From: Condylostoma magnum
Taxonomy: Eukaryota; Ciliophora; Heterotrichea; Heterotrichida; Condylostomatidae
Length of the DNA stretch: 28,199 bases
Assembly (NCBI GenBank): GCA_920105805.1
Contig: CAKKTI010000224.1
Span: 1 to 28,199 of the forward strand
Direction: 5' to 3'
Below the pieces are notes generated by a model, which was given only the letters and a program-made list of their open reading frames with translations, was not told the origin of the DNA and did no database searches. The translations under genes were made by a program, and so were the position numbers. Every line of letters starts with the position of its first letter. Positions within the stretch are counted from its first letter, which is position 1. Shown here piece by piece: positions 8,873 through 21,000 of this stretch.

Positions 8873-11800
8873 ATGTAAAGAAGCATTACTCCAACTAAAG
8901 AAATAGTATTTCAAAGTGCAAATTTTTAAAACAGCAGAGGAATCAATTTTTCTAAAAGCCCAATATCTTCAAGAAACTCTCTAAGAAAATCAGATTACTT
9001 TGAAAGATTTGTGAATTAAACTTAATCCGAAGTATTCCATAAAAGACTTCAATCGGGAAGAAGGCCAACAACCGGGCTGTCATAACGAATACAGGACTTA
9101 AGAAGCTAAGCAATTACTCCAAGTCTGCCAGATTTAGACGATCTTTCCCTGCATCCCCGTGTACTAGAAAACTGGATCAATCAAGCATTGACGGACTCTG
9201 AGGAGCTAGAAATTCCTGGAATTTTAATAAAACCTGCCGATAGACTTCCTTTGTATCGCTATGGATGTGATAGAAGTAGTCTTAAGCAGTTTGGGTTAGA
9301 TGATTCAGAAATCAATAGAATTATTAGAACATTGTTTGTATATTCGATTGGATTTTACCAACTACTTGGAGCTTAGCTGTAGAACATAGACTAAAAAGGA
9401 GTAGTTTTGGCTAAAATATGAAAAGTTTATGCAATTTTATTAGAATACTGCTGTTAAGTGGACTTTGAACTGATTGTAGAGACTTTAAATTTAAAAAGAA
9501 TTGAAGAATTGGATCAAATTAAAAGAAATTTTGACTCTAAGTTGAACTAATATATCAACAGAGAGAGTCAATTAACAAGAGAGTTGAAATAGCTAGGATC
9601 GTAGTTATACGAAGCAAAGATTGGACTAGAAACTGAGACTTTTAAGAGATAGGAAATGGAAAGAGAGCTTTAAATGAGAGGAGGAGGACATGAAGATGAA
9701 ATATAGATGAGACTGTTGTTTGAAGGAAAGCTCAATAGGCTGTATGCATAGTATAGAAGCTTAGAGACTAGTCATAAATAAGTGTAAGATAGATTTAAGG
9801 AACTTTAAGCTGTTATTAATAACAAAAATTAAGAAATAAGTAAGTTAGAGTAGATTAATGATTAAAGTATGCAGAAAATAAGAGAATTGTAATTAAATTA
9901 TAAGTTTTCAAGAGAAAAGGAGTAGGAGGCCTTGATGTAAAATAAGAGTTTGAATTTAAGGCTGTAGGATCTGTATAAAAAGATCGATACACTTAAAGCT
10001 GATAATACTAAAATGAAGTCTGAGTACTCTACTGCTATTAATCAAATAGCTCAGTTATAGATTGATAAAGATGCATTGTTTTATCAGTACAATTCATAAA
10101 ACGAAGTTAATCAAAAATAAGACAAAATTATAAAGTAATTGTAAGAGGAAAGAAAGGTAAATCATGTTAGATTAGGGGAGTTAGAAGATGTATATACTGA
10201 TGAGTATGAAAATCATAGGTATTTTGAGCAAGAGTATGTCAAATTAAGAGAATCTGAGCAATTTTATGCATAAGAATCATAAAGATTTAAACTAGAAATG
10301 CAAAAATGAGAAATTTAAGCTTAGGAGTCAGATAAAGAAAGAGAATTAATAAAGATATCATAGAACAAGGACAAACAAACAATAGAAGAACTATCAAGCC
10401 AGTTGAAATCAGCGATTGAAAAAATAGACAAATTGACTAAAGTTAGAAGAAACTTGGAGGAAAAATACGATGATCTTTAGTACAATGCTAAATTCCAGGA
10501 GAAGGAGATAAAGGAGTTATAGGAGTTTACTCAAGAAAGCAAACATCTTATAGAAAATCTTAGACTGCAGAATCATGACCTAGAAAAGCAAGTTGGAAGC
10601 TATGAGATTAAGTACGAAAGTGATAAAAAACAGTACACAGTATTCAGAGAAACCATGTCGGCTAAATTCGATGCTGTAACTGAATAATCAACTAAAGATA
10701 AAAATTCTAGAAACAAATGATAAGAAAAGTTTAAACAAACCGATACGGATAAATAGAAACTAAAGGCTTAAATCGAATAATTAGAAAAAGAACTGTAAGA
10801 TAGGAAATTTCAAATTGAATTGGCTAGGTAGAAAGTCGGACTTAGTATAGAGAAGGAGTAGGATACTTAGAAGAAGTATGAAAGAGTGATACAGGAAAAT
10901 CATAAGTAAAGGAATTAAATGAAAGATATGTAAAGGTAGGTAGATACTATTTAAGAGATTCTGTCAAAGACTGATGTTAAATTAGCTTAGAAGGGAGAGG
11001 ATATGGCGAAGATTAGCGCATACTATCTAAATTAAGCAAATGAAAGAATTAGAAATGAGAATTTAGCATATGAGGAATTATATACCAGAGCTGGCATTAT
11101 ATACAGGTAATTGGTAGAAACACAGCTTAAATGTGAGAAAAAATAAGAAAAACTTATACAGAAATCAGACAAAATCAAAAATTTAAAGGAAACTATATAC
11201 CAATTAACCTAAAGTTTAAATCAAAACTAAATGATGAAGGAAGAAATATACAGTAATTTAGATGCTAATTTAATTAGACTATCGAATTCAACTACTGAAT
11301 TAGCAGAAACCAAAAATAATTTAGAGAAAGCAACAGAAGAAAGAGATAAAATAAAGGAAAAGATACCAAGAGAACTATCACATCTTGACTAGCCATGCAG
11401 ATTTCTACAAAAACGCATATAGGATCTAGAAAGCATGATACAAAGATTTAAGGAGAATAATAGATTTTCTATTACAGATTTCTCCCAACAGTACAGCTTT
11501 GATCCAGAAGTCTTATCATAAGAAGTGTAAACAGAACTCAATATTGCTAAACTTCTAGAGAAGTAAAAGGAATCTTCAATTTCCCATATATCAGTCTCAG
11601 AATCCTTATACTCCCAGCAATCCAGTATCCACGATCTTTCTAATACTTAAAACAAAGGATCTACAAGAAACAGAAGAGTAATAGCGACTCCAAATTCATC
11701 TAAAAACTCAACTGGCAAAAACTTGAATAAATCTGAGTAATTAATGACTCGAACTATGCTAAAATCTAGGAAATCAAGTCTTCCACATGGATCTAATCTT

Positions 11801-11977
11801 AAGAGCATATACAACCTAGACTCCCAAGTTAGGCCATAAAGCTCAATGCATGCAGGCTTTCGCTCTAAAACAGCACAGTCACAAAGACCTCCAACTGCAA
11901 TGCAAGGGAACAATGACATTCGTAGATATATAAGACAGGCAAACTCAAGGAAGAAAAATAACTTTAATTTTTTGTAG
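8873..11977 (+). CDS. TSNAXIP1: Long coiled-coil protein with TSNAXIP1-like N-terminal domain
   Basis: The product has 1034 residues. Residues 1-90 are a Ser/Arg/Pro-rich leader (SPISSRNSLRKSD). Residues about 95-195 match the N-terminal domain of translin-associated factor X-interacting protein 1: RIIRTLFVYSIGFYQLLGA, then LAKIWKVYAILLEYCC, where the W is TGA (9419-9421). From about 205 to 880 the sequence is almost unbroken coiled coil, and the last 150 residues are Ser/Asn/Arg-rich and disordered. In animals the family is linked to sperm and cilia, so a ciliary or basal-body role is plausible here but inferred. The frame runs without shift for 3.1 kb, with very many TAA/TAG Gln. ATG 8873 is the first start that gives the leader. 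TAG 11975-11977 leaves 23 bp to the convergent stop. Confidence 0.88.
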
Positions 11978-12000
11978 ATAACTTTATTCATTTACTTAAA

Positions 12001-12735
12001 TTACTGTAAATTTCTGAGACTTTGGGATCCTTCTATATCATTCTCTAAATTACCATTCATAGCACCTTCTAAGTCCTCGTATGCTGATCGTTGCATAAGT
12101 TGAGTGTTTTACAATCTATTAATGAGCTCTAATTCCTCCCTTTCCATTCTCGCAACTGCAGCTTCGTGATTAAGTTTGTGCATTGTCTCGCTTTCAATCT
12201 TTCTTTTTAAATCTTCCCTAGCTTTCTACTTCTTAGCCTCTGCAATCCTCCTACGTCGCTCCTTAGCTTCTTACTTTTACTTTCTTATTTGATTGTTAAT
12301 CCTCATGTTGTATTCTAGTTACTCTATTCTCTGGGCTTCGATTTGTTTTCTTTAGTCAATTTTTTATCTTTTAATGCTTTTGACGTCAGATTCTGCTTTT
12401 TTCTGTACTTGTTATTTAGCTTGCTTTCTTATTATCTCTTTTTACTCTTTTTCTCTCCGTTTTACCTCTGCAACCATTCTTTGCTCTTCTTCTTTTCTTT
12501 GTTTTAGGGATTCTCTTTTTCTTTATTGCTCTAAATTTCTTTGTCTTGCCTCTGATACTTCTTTTGCTCGTTTTTGTATTTCTTCAATTTTTTTCCATGC
12601 TTTTGCTTCTTCTTGTTTTAGTAATGCTATACGATTTGCCAAAAGCTTTGAGTCTTCTTCTGCTCGTTTACGGTGCTATCTGGCTTCTATAAGCTTTAAA
12701 TGATCAATTTCATCTTCATTAGAGTCGAAGTCCAT
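12001..12735 (-). CDS. Highly charged single-helix coiled-coil protein
   Basis: The product has 244 residues, nearly all Lys, Arg, Glu, Gln and Ala from about residue 12 to 215 (for example KQRKEEEQRMVAEVKRREKE). That forms one long charged helix, followed by a short Asn/Ser-rich end. No family is recognised; trichohyalin-like composition is common in ciliate cytoskeletal and basal-body proteins, which fits the neighbouring coiled-coil gene but does not prove a link. The start ATG 12735 gives an acidic leader (MDFDSNEDEIDHLKL). The stop is TAA 12003-12001 with a second in-frame TAA at 11994-11992, and 23 bp separate it from the convergent TAG at 11977. The T- and C-rich plus strand of this gene gives only shadow readings. 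Confidence 0.85.
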
Positions 12736-13213
12736 TTTCAGTTAAAGTTATTTGTGTGTGTTTTAGAGGATTTGTTGGATATTAAGTTTCCTTTGATGTT
12801 TTGTATGATGGCTTCAGGCTGTATTGAAGTAAATGTATGTGCTAATGAAGCTTTGTGGAAGGTATTCTGGAAGGAAAATTTGGGGAATGTATTTCTATTA
12901 TTATACAGGGAGGAATGATGATTAATGAAAATTAGATTATAAGATTTAATATAATTTCCAATTAAAACTAGTATAAAATAAACCACCTCAAAAATACACT
13001 TGTAAAATTGAGCTTCATTTTTATGAAATTTCCCTAATAAAAACTATGATATTTCAAAACTTTAAACAACTATTAAAATACCATCAATACCCCTTATCAC
13101 AAAAATACAAAAATAGCTATAAATAAGTGCGTTTCCATAACAAAACTTCCTTTTTTCTATATCTTCATTAGTATTTAAGAAAATTTCGAAAGAAAAGTAT
13201 TCAAAAATTTAAA
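12736..13213. other. Divergent intergenic region, 478 bp
   Basis: This lies between the divergent starts at 12735 and 13214. The left 200 bp are G/T-rich on plus and stay free of TAA/TAG/TGA on both strands. A minus reading of 82 residues (about 12986-12738, ending ...SNKSSKTHTNNFN) would stop 2 bp before the coiled-coil ATG. The in-frame 5' extension of the coiled-coil gene also reads plausibly but finds no ATG. I do not call a gene. The right 230 bp are A/T-rich with A-runs and look like spacer and promoter. Confidence 0.45.
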
Positions 13214-14389
13214 ATGGAAATTTAAATTATAGCTAAAGGGAACGACAATGTAGGGAGTTTCGTAAAAACATCGAAAACAAGACACTGGTGGAAGGTTATA
13301 ATAGGTTCTCATGCATTTGACATCAATCTTTTTGCGAGCCACAGCTCTAGTAGGATTAAGCTGATTTGTAATGAAGAAATTCTCATAAATTAAGGTAGAG
13401 ACTACTATAGAAGAGGTTCACATACTTTTTAATCATTAGGATAAGAATTCAAAGTAATAAAACAAGAAAAAAGAAAGTACGTGCTTTACTGCTAAAATAC
13501 CAATTTGGACCTGAAACCTCTGAATGATAAGATTGATATGCTGTTTTTTAACTCATTGTACTATCAACAGTAGGAACAAGCACAAGAATCTTAATAATAA
13601 TCGTAAACACGCAATTCTATCAGCTATTTACCCTCTGAAAGCTTTTAAAGAGAAGAAATGAAAAGTTTGGATAGTTTATCTTGCAATGAGGACCATTAGG
13701 ACGAGAAAGAAAATCATTTTTATACCGAGAACGATTAATTACCTCAAGTTCATTCTAGTCCCTAAAAAGGTGTAGAAAGGAACTCTTAAAATAATCATCT
13801 TACTCCAGCAGGTAACCAAATGGATTTGATTACATTGGATGGATCACCGTACAAATCCCCGGAAAAATAAGTAGAAATTATTCCGTACTTAGAAAATATA
13901 CAGCTTGAGTAATAAACTTAATTCTCTACAAATCCTTTCGACTAATAGTAAGGATAGGATCCTTTTCAAAATCATTCTCCAGATAGAGGGCTTATAATTA
14001 GATAAAGATAAGACTACTAAAATTTGTAAGGATAAGGGTAACTAGAGTAATTGCACATACAGCAGAATCAAGCATAATAAAATGATATGAGAGTGAATCC
14101 ATAAATGTTTAACACGTTTTAGAATCAACAGCCTGGTATGTATAATCAAATGTACTTCAACCAGCAAATGCAACCAAATTAAATGTACTTCAACCAGCAA
14201 ATGCAACCAAATCAAATGTACTACAACCAGCAAATGCACTAAAATCAGTAAATGCCATGCAACGTTTAAAACCAAATGTACTAAAACTAAATGAATCAAT
14301 AACAGTAGTTTATGACTGCAATGAACTACTAACAAGTTCAGTAAAGGCAGCAAAATTATTCAAGCCAAGGATTTTTTACTCAAAGATAG
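13214..14389 (+). CDS. Protein with small N-terminal globular domain and long Gln/Asn-rich tail
   Basis: The product has 391 residues. Residues 1-110 look like a compact beta-rich domain (HWWKVIIGSHAFDINLFASH, SSRIKLICNEEILI, EKRKYVLYC). The pattern faintly recalls FAIM or other beta-sandwich folds, but I would not assign it. Residues 120-230 are Ser/Glu-rich with several Ser-Pro sites (SSPQK, DGSPYKSPEK) that could be CDK-type phosphorylation sites. Residues 240-391 are Gln/Asn-rich and prion-like, with three exact or near 11-residue repeats (MYFNQQMQPNQ). Such tails often drive condensate formation. The stop TAG 14387-14389 is followed in frame by TTA ATA ATA TAA, and the next gene's ATG is only 13 bp on. 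This is the first gene of the head-to-tail run. Confidence 0.8.
14144..14242 (+). repeat. Three tandem 33-bp repeats, coding
   Basis: Three head-to-tail 33-bp units (14144-14176, 14177-14209, 14210-14242) encode NQMYFNQQMQP. The first two are nearly identical. The third has TAC for TTC and diverges at its end (CAC TAA for CAA CCA). The Gln codon at the second position is CAA in copies 1 and 3 and TAA in copy 2 (14180-14182), which shows directly that CAA and TAA exchange within one gene. They are probably recent duplications within a Gln-rich tail. Confidence 0.95.
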
Positions 14390-14402
14390 TTAATAATATA
14401 AA
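14387..14402 (+). promoter_or_regulatory. Gene-junction element, copy 1 (tagttaataatataaa)
   Basis: These 16 nt begin with the stop TAG of the Q-rich gene and end one base before the ATG of NOSIP. The identical 16 nt recur at the next junction (15084-15099). In both places they are in frame with the upstream gene and read TAG TTA ATA ATA TAA, a double stop. The element could be a TATA-like promoter for the next gene, a termination or 3'-end signal for the previous one, or both. Function is inferred. Confidence 0.4.
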
Positions 14403-15086
14403 ATGTCTAGACATTCAAAGAATAATACAGCTCATAGTATCTTTACATAAGGTGAGAAGTAAAAACTCAGGGGATGGGGGACCTAAGTACAGAGATTAGG
14501 GCAGGACTCAATGAGGCAATTTCACCAATGCTATATTTGTCTTCAAAACATTCAAAACGGTGTATCCTGTAACAAAGGTCATATATTCTGTAAGTAATGC
14601 ATATTAAAGTACTATCTAAACAACAAGAAAAAGTAGAAAAAGGACTTAAAAAGTAAAAAATCTACTAAAGTTATATAAAATTCTTAGGCTAATACAAATA
14701 TACAGAAAAACTTTTGGGTTCCAGAAGTAATGGAAACTTACCTACCCTAGACCCAAGTACAATAAAAACACATTTAATGCCCTTCAGACAAGCCCCACCC
14801 CTTAAAAATTAGAAAACTTGCTCCAATACAGCCCCAATGGCAATCTGATAAAATCCAATGCCAAGCATGCCAGGTGCAAATAATATACCAAAAAGCAGTT
14901 CTACTGACCCCCTGCGGCCACATCCAATGCAAAAACTGTATACACGAGCTAAGCCTCCCTTCTTGCATTGAATGCGGCTCTGAAATCAGCAAGAACTCAT
15001 ATATACAACTTTCCACAGGTGGCTCTATGTTCAGCTCACATACACAAGTATCCTCCCACACTACCACCCCTACCTTCAACTGCTAG
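14403..15086 (+). CDS. NOSIP: NOSIP homologue, split RING/U-box protein
   Basis: This 227-residue protein matches nitric oxide synthase-interacting protein, a conserved nuclear U-box ubiquitin ligase also found with spliceosomes. The start MSRHSKNNTA matches the family's MTRHGKN(A/C)TA. GWGTQVQRLGQDSM matches its GYGTQ block, FWVPE the FWIPS block, and QCPSDKPHPLKIRKL the CP..GKPL(R/K) block. Cys/His pairs are C43, C46, C56, H60, C63, C66, then C153, C156, C171, H173, C176, C179, C188, C191, so both halves keep zinc ligands. It is shorter than the roughly 300 residues of the animal protein. The start lies 13 bp after the previous stop. The stop TAG 15084-15086 lies 12 bp before the next ATG, in the same frame as that gene. 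Confidence 0.9.
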
Positions 15087-15099
15087 TTAATAATATAAA
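15084..15099 (+). promoter_or_regulatory. Gene-junction element, copy 2 (tagttaataatataaa)
   Basis: This is the second copy of the 16-nt junction sequence. It starts with the NOSIP stop TAG and ends on the A of the surface-protein ATG, one base closer than in copy 1. A near relative, agttaatattataa, lies at 2792-2805, 6 bp before the ATG of the small coiled-coil gene, and a looser one (tagttagtataa) at 2119-2130 starts at the Mpv17 stop. The relative before an unrelated start favours a promoter role; the one after a stop favours a 3'-end role. Confidence 0.4.
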
Positions 15100-18000
15100 T
15101 GGTGAGATTAGTTATCCTACTATGCCTAATTTTCCTTGGCTCCAGCAAAGTTATAGTTGGAAGAAACTCTGGAATAGACCCAGGGCGTATTTACTAATGG
15201 GTTGACCAATGAACCCCAAGACCAATAGAAGCATCAATGGCTAACGCCGGCTCTACTGATGTGACTTTGACCTTCAAACTGAGACTTTCAAGCACTATAT
15301 CGACTGGAGGCCAATTTGAGTTTTACTTTCCCCCGGGGTTCTCCTCCCCTAATGGAAGCCCTGAGATTGTAATAGCTACCTAAAACTACCTTGCTAACAA
15401 TGATTACTCAATTCCTGTGACTGGCGTCACACTTCCTAGTGTAGTCGGGGGCTATGGGCCTTTTAAGATTATTACACGTCAGTACGCAGGGGGGAAAATT
15501 AAAGACCTTAACTACAGTTTTGGTAGTATATTTGTGTCCTAGTCTGTGGGAGATGCTCTGGCTATGGCGGTTACAGCAGAATCTGGGAAAAATGTTGAGG
15601 TGAATACTACTGCTGAGCTACACTTTAAGATTAACGTTAATCTTGATATATGGAGTCATGATGTGTTTGTATTGGAGGTAAGTGATAAGTGGGTTATTCC
15701 TGATAATCCTGTATGTAAGTCAGTGGAGGTTTCTGAGAATACTAATTACTTTCTAGCGGCGGATGGAGCTGATGCACTTCCCTGTTCGGCTGATAAGGAT
15801 AATAACAAGATTTATGTGTATGGAATAGAAAATGAAATTGATATTGATGTACTGGGGGGGGAGAAAGGCTCATTGTATTTTGAGCTTTCTATTGGGTCCT
15901 TTACTGCGCCTGATGCTGATTTTTATACTTCTGCGTATTATTGGTAGATTTAACTGTTTAGGTTCGGAACAAATCATGTACTGGAACAGTTTTCTGGTAC
16001 TGGGCCTGATACTGTTCCTGGGAACTTGGTTATAGAGTCTTGGGTGCCTCATTAATCCAGCTTTTTGTTGAATAATATAGTGCTAGGACTGACTATGTAC
16101 ACTGATATTACTATTACTACTACTAATCCTATACCGATAAATGGAAAAATTGAGTTATAATTTGATGATGTGAATGTAGATGACACTGCATGGAAGTATG
16201 ATGCTGACTTAGCAAATCCTACAAAAGAGTATTGTTATGTTAAATGGATTGAAACTACTGTTACTTGTTCAGCAGCTACAGGACTTATTACCCTTTAGAA
16301 TACCTAAGCTATCATACCTGCCAATTCTGACATAACTGTCACTGCTTTGACTCATTTTGATGGAGAGTTGCCTGTATTGACTGTAGCTTCATATTGGAGC
16401 GATTTGACTAGTAAAATTGACAGCTCTGGAAAATTTTATATTTCATACAGTAATGCTGGGTCTATTATTCCTATGAATTAATTTGGTTTAACTTTTTCAA
16501 CCTTGACTAATAAAGGAGGTGGATCTAATGTATAAAACACTGGAAATTCTGCTAATCTCTATATGCTGGTTTTACTTGAATTGCAGGCTACTAATATATC
16601 CGAAACAACTTCCAGTACTAATATATACATACCCTTAAACAATACAGGATTGGACGATTTTACGATCTTTATAAACAACGCTGCTGGTGTAACAGATCCC
16701 TTACGAATGAGCTATGCTTTAAATACCGGATCCAATTATGATTACCAAGATGCAACCGGTACAACCAATAACAATCTAACCTCATCTGCTAGTTATATAA
16801 GCTTTCCTAGTAACTTCGACCTTTCAGGTAAAACAGGAGGATCTTTTGCTATTTTTAATCATAATGGAACAAGTCAAATTGCTATGAATCTACCTAAAGT
16901 TGAGTCGAATAAATAAACGAGATACGAGGCCTGGGTGGAGACTTAAATCCGCAATATAAGATACGTAAACTTCCAAGTACTGACATTCACAGCTAGTACT
17001 TTCGAGGCAATTACTGTGGAAAGACTATGTGGAAATGCAGTACACTTACAAATAGATGTTCCTTTTACTATAAGCATTTCTACATAAACTGAGAGGAATT
17101 ATGTACTGAGTATTTCATTCGACATTACTTAATACAGCACGGATTTAGGCACAAATATAGCCCTAGGCAGCGCTTTTCCTAGTGGCATATAAGGAAGTTT
17201 TGACCCTAATGAAGGAATTGTAAGTGTCACTCTTCAGTCTAGAGAGGTATAAGTAACAGGTCAACCTGATTACACTCACAGTACAGGTACAGACCCAGTA
17301 TATGACCTTTACTTTGCAATGGAGGCAGCTGGAAGTAATCCCAAACCTACCGTTAGTATTTACTATACTGAAATAAATGGAGACCCTGATCTTAAGTTTA
17401 CTCATCTGAGTGAATAACCAGGGGTTGGTGATTTAAGTATCAGTATAACCTCTGCTGGCTTTGACTTATCAGCTGCCTATGCCTCTACTGTATAAGGAGT
17501 CGGATAAACACTACTTACAACTGGAAACGTAGCCTCTGCTGGAGCTTCTACATACACATTCTAAATGCCCATGGGATTTGTTCTTGCTAACTCTTAATTA
17601 GCGATTGTTGATGCAGGAGGTAATGAAACAGCTACTAATATAATGAATCTTTCCAGTAGCAACTTATTGTATGCTTTTCCAACTGTCATCGGAACTGCTG
17701 ATTGTTCCACGACAACTTGCCAGATATAAGTGACTAGTGTGCAAGCACCTTCATGGACTTCTGCTGGACTTACATGGACTATTACTGCAGGGAATGGGAC
17801 TAATGGAGCAGAGTGTGGAGATCTTAATTCCACTACATTAACCGTGACTGAAGGAACAATCACTATTGACTCAGTTTCACCTTAAAGTGTGTAAGGAAGA
17901 GGGCCTGATAATGTTCTAGAGAATTTGTCTGTTTCATTCACACCAAGTCATGGAATTCCGGATGGAGGACGTATAATTATCAGTATTGACCCAGACTGGA

Positions 18001-21000
18001 ACCCAGTTAACGATACTTGTGATGTAGAGGGACTGGAAAATTTAAGTACTACAACAGTGATTACTTGTACTAGACTAGACAACGTGTTTTATATACAAGG
18101 CTTTCTGGGATTTACTACAAACACTACTATAATCGTATCATGGCCAGATACAATGGTTCCTGAAAATTTCAGGGAAGAACAGGTCACTAGACAAACTCGT
18201 TATTTCAACTTCATCAGAACAGAGGCTTATATAACCAATACTTGGGTTACTATTGATTAAAATACTGATATAACCGAGGTATGCCAGGTAGATATTGTTT
18301 CTCTACTAGGATTAGTAACAATACGTGAAACTTAACTGTTTCCTCCAAACGCTGGCGAGGAGAAAGTTGATCTGTATATTAGGTTTTAATTAGAGCATTT
18401 AATTCCTACTGGAGGAGTCATAGAGATTACCAGTCCTACTAAAGGATGGGATATTCCGACTAGCTAGACTAAGAATTATGTACATTTCACCTAAGATTAC
18501 TCAAGTGCAGAGGTAAATGGGGAAAAACTGTTCATAACTACTGCAAATGCTGTAAGTGGTCTAGTAGATCTGGAACTTTATATAGAACAAGCATTCACGA
18601 ACCCTGTAGATGATATAGGAGATGTGTTTTTCAGAACAACGTTCAAGGGTACTTTACTTGATATTGATTTAACTTCCAATGTACTTGCAGCTAATAGGCC
18701 AGATATAAAGGAGTCTATTACCAATATGTTAAACATGGCTGATAATGCTGTATAAGTATCAAACAGCACAGCTAATGAAGAGGCTGTGTATACCTTTACA
18801 TTTACACCTAGTACAAAAATAGAGGAAAGTGATTCAATTTGGGTACAGTTTCCTCATGATTTCGATGCTTTTGTAGGGAATGCTGAGGTTACTTATAAGT
18901 GGGCTGAGTAATTGAATCATTACCTAGAATGTAGTAGTGATTAAATACAGGATTTGATATGTACAGTGGATCACTGGTGGGTGAGAATCTTTAATATAGG
19001 CGAGTTTGAAGCTGGGTAATTAATGAATATCAAAATCAGCGTAAACAATCCGTAAATGACTACCCAGACCGGACAGTTTAGAATATATCTGTTTGATGAT
19101 TAAAACATAGGAAAAGCTAAAAGTGGATTCATCGATGGAGTCGAAATCACAGCATTGGTGGATAGTATTGATATTAAAGGAATTGTGACTTCTAATAGAT
19201 AATTCTATTAACTTTCTGATTACCAATTCTAACTTTATTTAACCTAAAGCCTGGATAAAAACGTTGCCTTGTAGATTTAATTACCTAGATAATACAACAC
19301 TAATCTGACTGGTAGTTTTGACTCTATAAGTTGTACTCTTACTTACAATGACTACTCAGATAACTCCTCGAATACTGACGAGTAAGAAGTAAAAGGCATA
19401 AATTCATGTATGACAGAAGACAATGTGGTATCAATGCACTTTAAGAACTCTAAAGCACTTCGTTTTGATCGTAACTACTAATTAAACTTTTCAGTACAAA
19501 ATCTACTCAATCCAGACTGGGGATATACCAGACAAGTGGACTCAGGGTTTACCGATTAATTTGACATATCTGATACATCAGTCTTTGGTACTTTTGACTC
19601 ATGGACCTCCTAATTCCAAGCAAGCTTATTTGATAAAAAACACTCAAAACTGCTAGCAAAATCATACCTAAACCTTAACGCAGCTTATCTTGGCTTTGAC
19701 TAGAAAGTACGAGGATTTACAGTAGGAACTTATAATTTTGAAGCATAAACTGGTAAAATAAACATAATAGCTGGTACTTAGACCTAAAATATAGTACTAA
19801 CCACTAGAAACAGCTCATTAGAGCCAATGGCTTCTAATTAAGTTATTCTGATACCTTCAACCAATCCTTAGACCCCAGACTCCCAGAAACTAGTATTTAC
19901 CTCCTAAGACGATTTCACGATGAAAAAGGGAGAATACCAAATAGTATTCAGAATAGCAGCAGCTATTGATTTAGAACAAGGAATTTATTATATTGACTGG
20001 AGCATTGATGAAGAAAAGCAATAAAAAGGCTTTAAGTACTTATACGATCCTCCGGCTCGTATCCCCGTTGAAGTCTCCTCATTCACACTCACATCTTTCG
20101 GTATAGGAGTCATTCAGCCTGTGAAAGTAGGAACATAATCTCATCCTATAAAGGTTAGTACAGCTAATGCACCCCATACTTTCGTTTCTCTGAAAATTTC
20201 TTTAGTTGAAACTGAAATTGAGCATGTACAAATCATACCGGATACTCTTGAATTTAGATTAGATGAGGGTACAAAGTACTTTTATGTAGTTATTGGATCT
20301 GAATACTCTACTGAAACCCAGCCAGCTTTGTTGAATTTGAAATTCGTGAAAACTGGTATAGACAGCCCGGCTTATAGAGATATACAAAATGTACAGTTCG
20401 AAGTAGATAGTCAAGAAATAGTGACTACTCTTAACACTCCTACAGTCACCCACTCTACTCCTACCAGAACCTCTACTACCTTATAGGCCACATCTGAATA
20501 TACTGGAATTTATTACTGGTTTGTGGCCCCATAAGGAACTCCTTAACCTGATTCTACTTCAATTGTCAGTATAATAGGAGATTAGTTTGAAATTTTAGGA
20601 TAATTTAATGAAATCAACAATACATAAAGAGAAACTCATCCAAGTAATGAAGATTTGAATAATAAAACTTATGATACTTGGACATCCTTTGCTAGAAGAC
20701 AGTATAAGTCAGCTCTTTAACATACATTCTACGGATCTACTGTCAGTGTAGCTAACATAAGTACTAACCTTGTTATCTTAACATCCCTATAAGCTGAGAC
20801 TACATACAATGTGTCAGTTTTTATACAAAATGACAGTTTAAATTTCTCAGAAGTAGCCACTGATACTATTACTACAACAGATCTACCAGAAGCTGTGAAT
20901 TTTGTAGTTTCCTTTACAGGTGATATCAATGATAAAGTTATGGAAAACTTGTAATCTATCATAGCTAGCAACCTTGGTATAAACTACTACAGACTTTAAA

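Noticed and set aside
12374-12703. Phe/Ser/Cys-rich plus-strand frame
   Set aside because: It is antisense to the Lys/Glu/Gln-rich coiled-coil gene; the composition is the mirror image of that helix.
14042-14353. Minus-strand frame with repeated Leu/His/Val blocks
   Set aside because: It is the antisense shadow of the 33-bp Gln-rich repeats of the plus-strand gene.
14403-15099. A karyorelict-type code in which TGA is the only stop
   Set aside because: NOSIP would then run in frame into the surface protein with a signal peptide buried inside, and most genes would run far into convergent neighbours before meeting a TGA. TAG/TAA ends give regular short gaps instead.
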